A stretch of DNA of 8,457 nt from Candidatus Aegiribacteria sp. (GTDB taxonomy: Bacteria; Fermentibacterota; Fermentibacteria; Fermentibacterales; Fermentibacteraceae). The notes under the pieces were generated by a model that saw only the letters and a list, made by a program, of their open reading frames with translations, did not search any database and was not told the origin of the DNA. A program made the position numbers and the translations under genes. The stretch covers positions 1 through 8,457 of the forward strand of contig JAIOSX010000195.1 of assembly GCA_021107345.1 (NCBI GenBank). Reading direction: 5' to 3'. Within the stretch, counting starts at the first letter, position 1. Every line of letters begins with the position of its first letter. Below are positions 5,777 to 8,457 of the stretch, one piece after another.

Positions 5777-7599
5777 TCGGATACGTAGGATACAGACCCG
5801 CCAGGGAAATACTTCTTGCCGGGCTGAAACGTCTTGAATACAGAGGCTACGATTCAGCAGGATACGCGATTCAGAACAAAGGCGATCTTTGCATAAGGAA
5901 GTGTGAAGGGCGTGTAAGTGACCTCGAGAAAATCGATCCCGGAGATGCTGAGTCATCAACTGTGGGGATAGCTCATACACGATGGGCTACCCATGGAGAG
6001 CCTTCCCATGATAACGCTCATCCCCATTACGATCAATCTTCCAGAATAGCCGTTGTTCATAACGGAATAATTGAAAATTTCATGACACTGAGGAAGGATC
6101 TCATCAGTTCGGGGATAGACTTTAAATCGGAAACCGATTCTGAAGTGCTGCCCATGCTGATAAGCCTGGAAGTTGCAAAAGGAAAGAAACTCTTCAGTGC
6201 GGTAAAAGATGCCCTTGTTAAGGTTCACGGAGCATACGGAATCGCTGTTCTCTCCGCGGATGAGCCGAACACACTGGTAGCGGCCCGTTATGGCAGCCCC
6301 CTTGTAGCCGGTATTGGTGATAAGGAGTACTTTGTTGCCAGCGATGTGGCAGCCATTGTATCCCACACCAGGGATGTGATCTATCTCGAAGAGGGTGAAG
6401 TTATTGAAGTGAATCTCGAAGGGATTCAGTCGGATAACGGTCATCCAGCCCTGATACGTGAACGGATCGAATATGTGGACTGGGATATTAAGGATATCGA
6501 GAAGGATGGGTATCCCCATTTCATGCTGAAGGAGATTTACAGCCAGCCCGAATCTCTCACAAACGCTTTCAGGGGGAGGCTGGATCTGGTTCAGGGTACG
6601 GCGCACCTTGGAGGTCTGCAGATGTCCGAGCAAGACATGAGATCCATCAGCAGGATAGTGATAACCGCCTGTGGAACCTCATGGCACGCGGCTTCCATAG
6701 GCAAGTACCTTATCGAGGCCTATCCAAGAATACCTCTCCAGGTGGAGTACGCTTCCGAATTTCGATACCGTGATCCTGTTCTATCTCCGGATACGGTGAT
6801 GATAGTAATCAGCCAGAGCGGTGAGACAGCGGATACCCTGGCTGCTCTGAAACTGGCTAAGGAGAGAAAATGCCGTACTCTCGGTATAGTGAATGTAGTG
6901 GGTTCAACAATAGCCCGTGAGACGGATGCCGGAGTCTATATCCATGCAGGCCCCGAGATCGGAGTTGCCTCAACAAAGGCTTTCACTTCACAGGTTATGG
7001 CACTTACGCTTATAGCATTTGCCCTCGGAAGAGCCAGGCATATTCTCGACCGTAAACAGGGGCTTGAGCTTGTTCGCGAGATCATGGCAATACCTGATAA
7101 GGTAAGGAAGATTCTGGAGAATTCCAGCAGTATAGCTGAGATAGCCAAGGAATTTACTTACGCAAGGAATTTCCTTTACCTTGGCAGAGGAGTGAACTAC
7201 CCTGTAGCACTTGAAGGTGCCCTTAAACTTAAGGAAATATCCTACATTCATGCGGAAGGCTACCCGGCAGCCGAGATGAAACACGGTCCTATAGCCCTGA
7301 TTGATGAAATGATGCCCATAGCTGTGATTGCTGTTAAGGGCGCAGCCTACGACAAGATAATCTCCAACATACAGGTAGTAAGGGCAAGACATGGAAGGGT
7401 CCTTGCCATAGCTACCGAAGGAGATACCAATATTGAATCGGTTTCAGACTGGATAATCAGGGTTCCGGAAGCCCCCGACATGCTTGTCCCTCTGCTCAGC
7501 GTAATCCCACTTCAGCTTTTGTCCTATCATATCGCTGTTGCCAGGGGCTGTGATGTTGATAAACCCAGAAATCTCGCAAAAAGTGTAACGGTGGAGTAA
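5764..7599 (+). CDS. glmS: Glutamine-fructose-6-phosphate aminotransferase (isomerizing), GlmS
   Basis: This 611-residue cytosolic enzyme makes glucosamine-6-phosphate from fructose-6-phosphate and glutamine, the first committed step to UDP-GlcNAc. It has three domains. The class II glutaminase domain (about 2-225) carries the nucleophile Cys2 exposed after Met removal, HTRWATHG (71-78), HNGIIEN (99-105) and SETDSE (122-127). The first SIS domain (about 290-420) carries TACGTSWHA (301-309), ISQSGETADTLAALK (349-363) and EIGVASTKAFTSQ (398-410). The second SIS domain (about 460-600) carries EGALKLKEISYIHAEGYPAA (484-503) and KHGPIALI (506-513), and the protein closes with the canonical DKPRNLAKSVTVE. 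Length equals the family norm (E. coli 609). Start choice is fixed by the MCGIVGY motif and GGAGAG upstream. The gene overlaps glmM by 13 bases, so no glmS ribozyme leader is possible here. It looks intact and normal. Confidence 0.98.
   Translation: MCGIVGYVGYRPAREILLAGLKRLEYRGYDSAGYAIQNKGDLCIRKCEGRVSDLEKIDPGDAESSTVGIAHTRWATHGEPSHDNAHPHYDQSSRIAVVHNGIIENFMTLRKDLISSGIDFKSETDSEVLPMLISLEVAKGKKLFSAVKDALVKVHGAYGIAVLSADEPNTLVAARYGSPLVAGIGDKEYFVASDVAAIVSHTRDVIYLEEGEVIEVNLEGIQSDNGHPALIRERIEYVDWDIKDIEKDGYPHFMLKEIYSQPESLTNAFRGRLDLVQGTAHLGGLQMSEQDMRSISRIVITACGTSWHAASIGKYLIEAYPRIPLQVEYASEFRYRDPVLSPDTVMIVISQSGETADTLAALKLAKERKCRTLGIVNVVGSTIARETDAGVYIHAGPEIGVASTKAFTSQVMALTLIAFALGRARHILDRKQGLELVREIMAIPDKVRKILENSSSIAEIAKEFTYARNFLYLGRGVNYPVALEGALKLKEISYIHAEGYPAAEMKHGPIALIDEMMPIAVIAVKGAAYDKIISNIQVVRARHGRVLAIATEGDTNIESVSDWIIRVPEAPDMLVPLLSVIPLQLLSYHIAVARGCDVDKPRNLAKSVTVE
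7590..7596 (+). promoter_or_regulatory. Shine-Dalgarno supporting a CTG start for the YihY/BrkB gene
   Basis: GGTGGAG at 7590-7596, within the last codons of glmS, lies five bases before the CTG at 7602. It is the only convincing ribosome-binding site in phase with the YihY/BrkB reading frame before its conserved core begins. Confidence 0.4.
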
Positions 7600-7601
7600 A
7601 T

Positions 7602-8457
7602 CTGGCTGCTAACTGGAGACCACGGCTCGAACTTTCTGCTACCCGGGCTGCATTAATAAGAAGATATGTTCGCGGATCATGGATCTTCATCAGATTCTTC
7701 GGAAGAAGGCTGTACAACAGATGGAACGATGACAGCGTATTCTTCTCGGCTGCTGCCATTTCCTTCAACGTGCTGATAACCATCCTTCCTCTGGGTCTTA
7801 TGATACTTACATTCAGCGGTATAGCTCTGCAGGAGGACGAAGGGCTGCAGCAGGGCCTTACGAACTGGCTCGATACAGCCAACCCGCTTATTCCCGATTC
7901 AACGAGAAACGAGATCGAAAGCGCCATTTTCAGAGGAAATGCCGGAATACCGGGAATCGTCGGTTTCGCTTTTCTTCTGTGGCTTGTCAGCAGGCTGTTC
8001 GGTACCATACGGACTGCGTTCGACAAAATATTCGAAGTAGCCAGGGGTCGAAATATCGTCCTTGGGAAGCTGTACGATTTCTTCCTGGCTCTTCTAGTGG
8101 CGCTCTGTTTTGTCTCCTCACTTATCTTTTCAACTATGGCCCGGCTGGTCGTGGACAGCCCGGTGGGTGACATCGTTTCTCAGTGGCCGTTCATCGGGCA
8201 CCTTACCGGAGGTAGCCTGGCTCAGATACTGGGTATTTCCTTCACTATGCTGCTCTTCTTCACACTCTTCAAGGCTGCTCCAAACAGGAAGGTCAGCATC
8301 GGACAGGCACTTCTTGCTACCATTATAGCCGCAATATTCACTGCACTTGGTACACAGATTTACATGTGGGTAATCGGTAATCCAGGCTGGGGAGTGGTCT
8401 ACGGTTCGCTGGCCAGGATTATGGCTACATTCTTCCTGCTCTACTGGGAGTGCGTGA
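7602..8457 (+). CDS. YihY/BrkB-family inner-membrane protein, 3' end beyond the window
   Basis: The reading frame is open from 7563 to the window edge and continues beyond it, giving 285 residues counted from a proposed CTG start at 7602. Seen: a basic N-terminus (RRYVRGSWIFIRFFGRRLY, 20-38), then DDSVFFSAAAISFNVLITIL (43-62) and LPLGLMILTFSG (62-73) as the first membrane helix. Further hydrophobic segments lie at about 116-136, 157-180, 206-223, 233-257 and from 265, with FKAAPNRKVS (223-232) and YGSLARIMATFFLLYWECV (267-285). This order, the Pro after the penultimate loop and the terminal YG...YW block match the YihY/BrkB (UPF0761, formerly 'ribonuclease BN') family. E. coli YihY has 290 residues, so only the tail should be missing. 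Biochemical function is not established for the family, and the RNase BN name is a historical misassignment. No ATG, GTG or TTG occurs in frame upstream of the conserved part. The gap to glmS is two bases, which suggests the same operon. Confidence 0.85.
   Translation, partial: MAANWRPRLELSATRAALIRRYVRGSWIFIRFFGRRLYNRWNDDSVFFSAAAISFNVLITILPLGLMILTFSGIALQEDEGLQQGLTNWLDTANPLIPDSTRNEIESAIFRGNAGIPGIVGFAFLLWLVSRLFGTIRTAFDKIFEVARGRNIVLGKLYDFFLALLVALCFVSSLIFSTMARLVVDSPVGDIVSQWPFIGHLTGGSLAQILGISFTMLLFFTLFKAAPNRKVSIGQALLATIIAAIFTALGTQIYMWVIGNPGWGVVYGSLARIMATFFLLYWECV

Noticed and set aside
5956..6633. A minus-strand open frame of 225 codons opposite glmS
   Set aside because: glmS motifs run continuously on the plus strand through this span, and the antisense product shows no domain or plausible start context.
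7666..7740. ATG at 7666 as start of the YihY/BrkB gene
   Set aside because: It is in a different reading frame from the conserved membrane protein and has no Shine-Dalgarno sequence; using it would require a frameshift.
7496..8173. A minus-strand open frame of 225 codons across the glmS end and the YihY/BrkB gene
   Set aside because: It is low in complexity (Ser/Arg-rich), without motifs, and the plus strand carries the conserved membrane protein in the same place.

Overview
The window looks like an ordinary chromosomal stretch from a Gram-negative-type bacterium of intermediate GC, probably an uncultivated or poorly sampled lineage. The evidence is a small secreted protein with the look of an outer-membrane beta-barrel, a bacterial tRNA-Thr with an encoded CCA, and bacterial UDP-GlcNAc precursor genes. 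The sugar-binding loop of the phosphohexomutase (GEGNGG) resembles forms I recall from Bacteroidetes/Chlorobi-like and some archaeal enzymes rather than the proteobacterial GEQSGH form. That hints at, but does not prove, an affiliation outside Proteobacteria. I saw no phage, transposon, CRISPR, toxin-antitoxin or defence genes.

Layout from left to right. Positions 1-236 are the 3' end of an aminoacyl-histidine dipeptidase gene (pepD-like), which converges on a minus-strand gene for a GlcD/D-lactate dehydrogenase-type FAD oxidoreductase (322-1782). The 85 bases between their stop codons hold a long, strongly GC-rich hairpin with a perfect 15-bp outer stem. Upstream of the oxidoreductase gene, a 122-bp divergent intergenic region leads into a tightly packed plus-strand operon. 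It consists of leuC-like (1905-3164), leuD-like (3161-3655) and a small exported beta-barrel-like protein (3652-4287), each joined to the next by a 4-base ATGA overlap.

A good sigma-70-type promoter (TTGACG, 17 bases, TAATAT) then precedes tRNA-Thr(CGT) at 4335-4410. Only 19 bases after the tRNA begins a phosphohexomutase, probably GlmM (4430-5776). Its 3' end overlaps the start of glmS (5764-7599) by 13 bases. Two bases after the glmS stop begins a YihY/BrkB-family membrane protein gene that runs off the right edge. It has no ATG, GTG or TTG in the usable frame, and a CTG with a good Shine-Dalgarno sequence is its most plausible start.

How the genes work together: GlmS makes glucosamine-6-phosphate from fructose-6-phosphate and glutamine, and GlmM converts it to glucosamine-1-phosphate, the entry to UDP-GlcNAc, peptidoglycan and LPS. 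LeuC and LeuD form the two halves of an aconitase-type isomerase, most simply isopropylmalate isomerase, although no other leucine gene is in view and the specificity loop is not the classical one. I do not see a previously undescribed system here. The points worth a second look are the convergent hairpin, the leader/acceptor pairing of the tRNA, the tRNA-glmM-glmS-yihY arrangement, the non-canonical yihY start, and the barrel protein coupled to leuCD.
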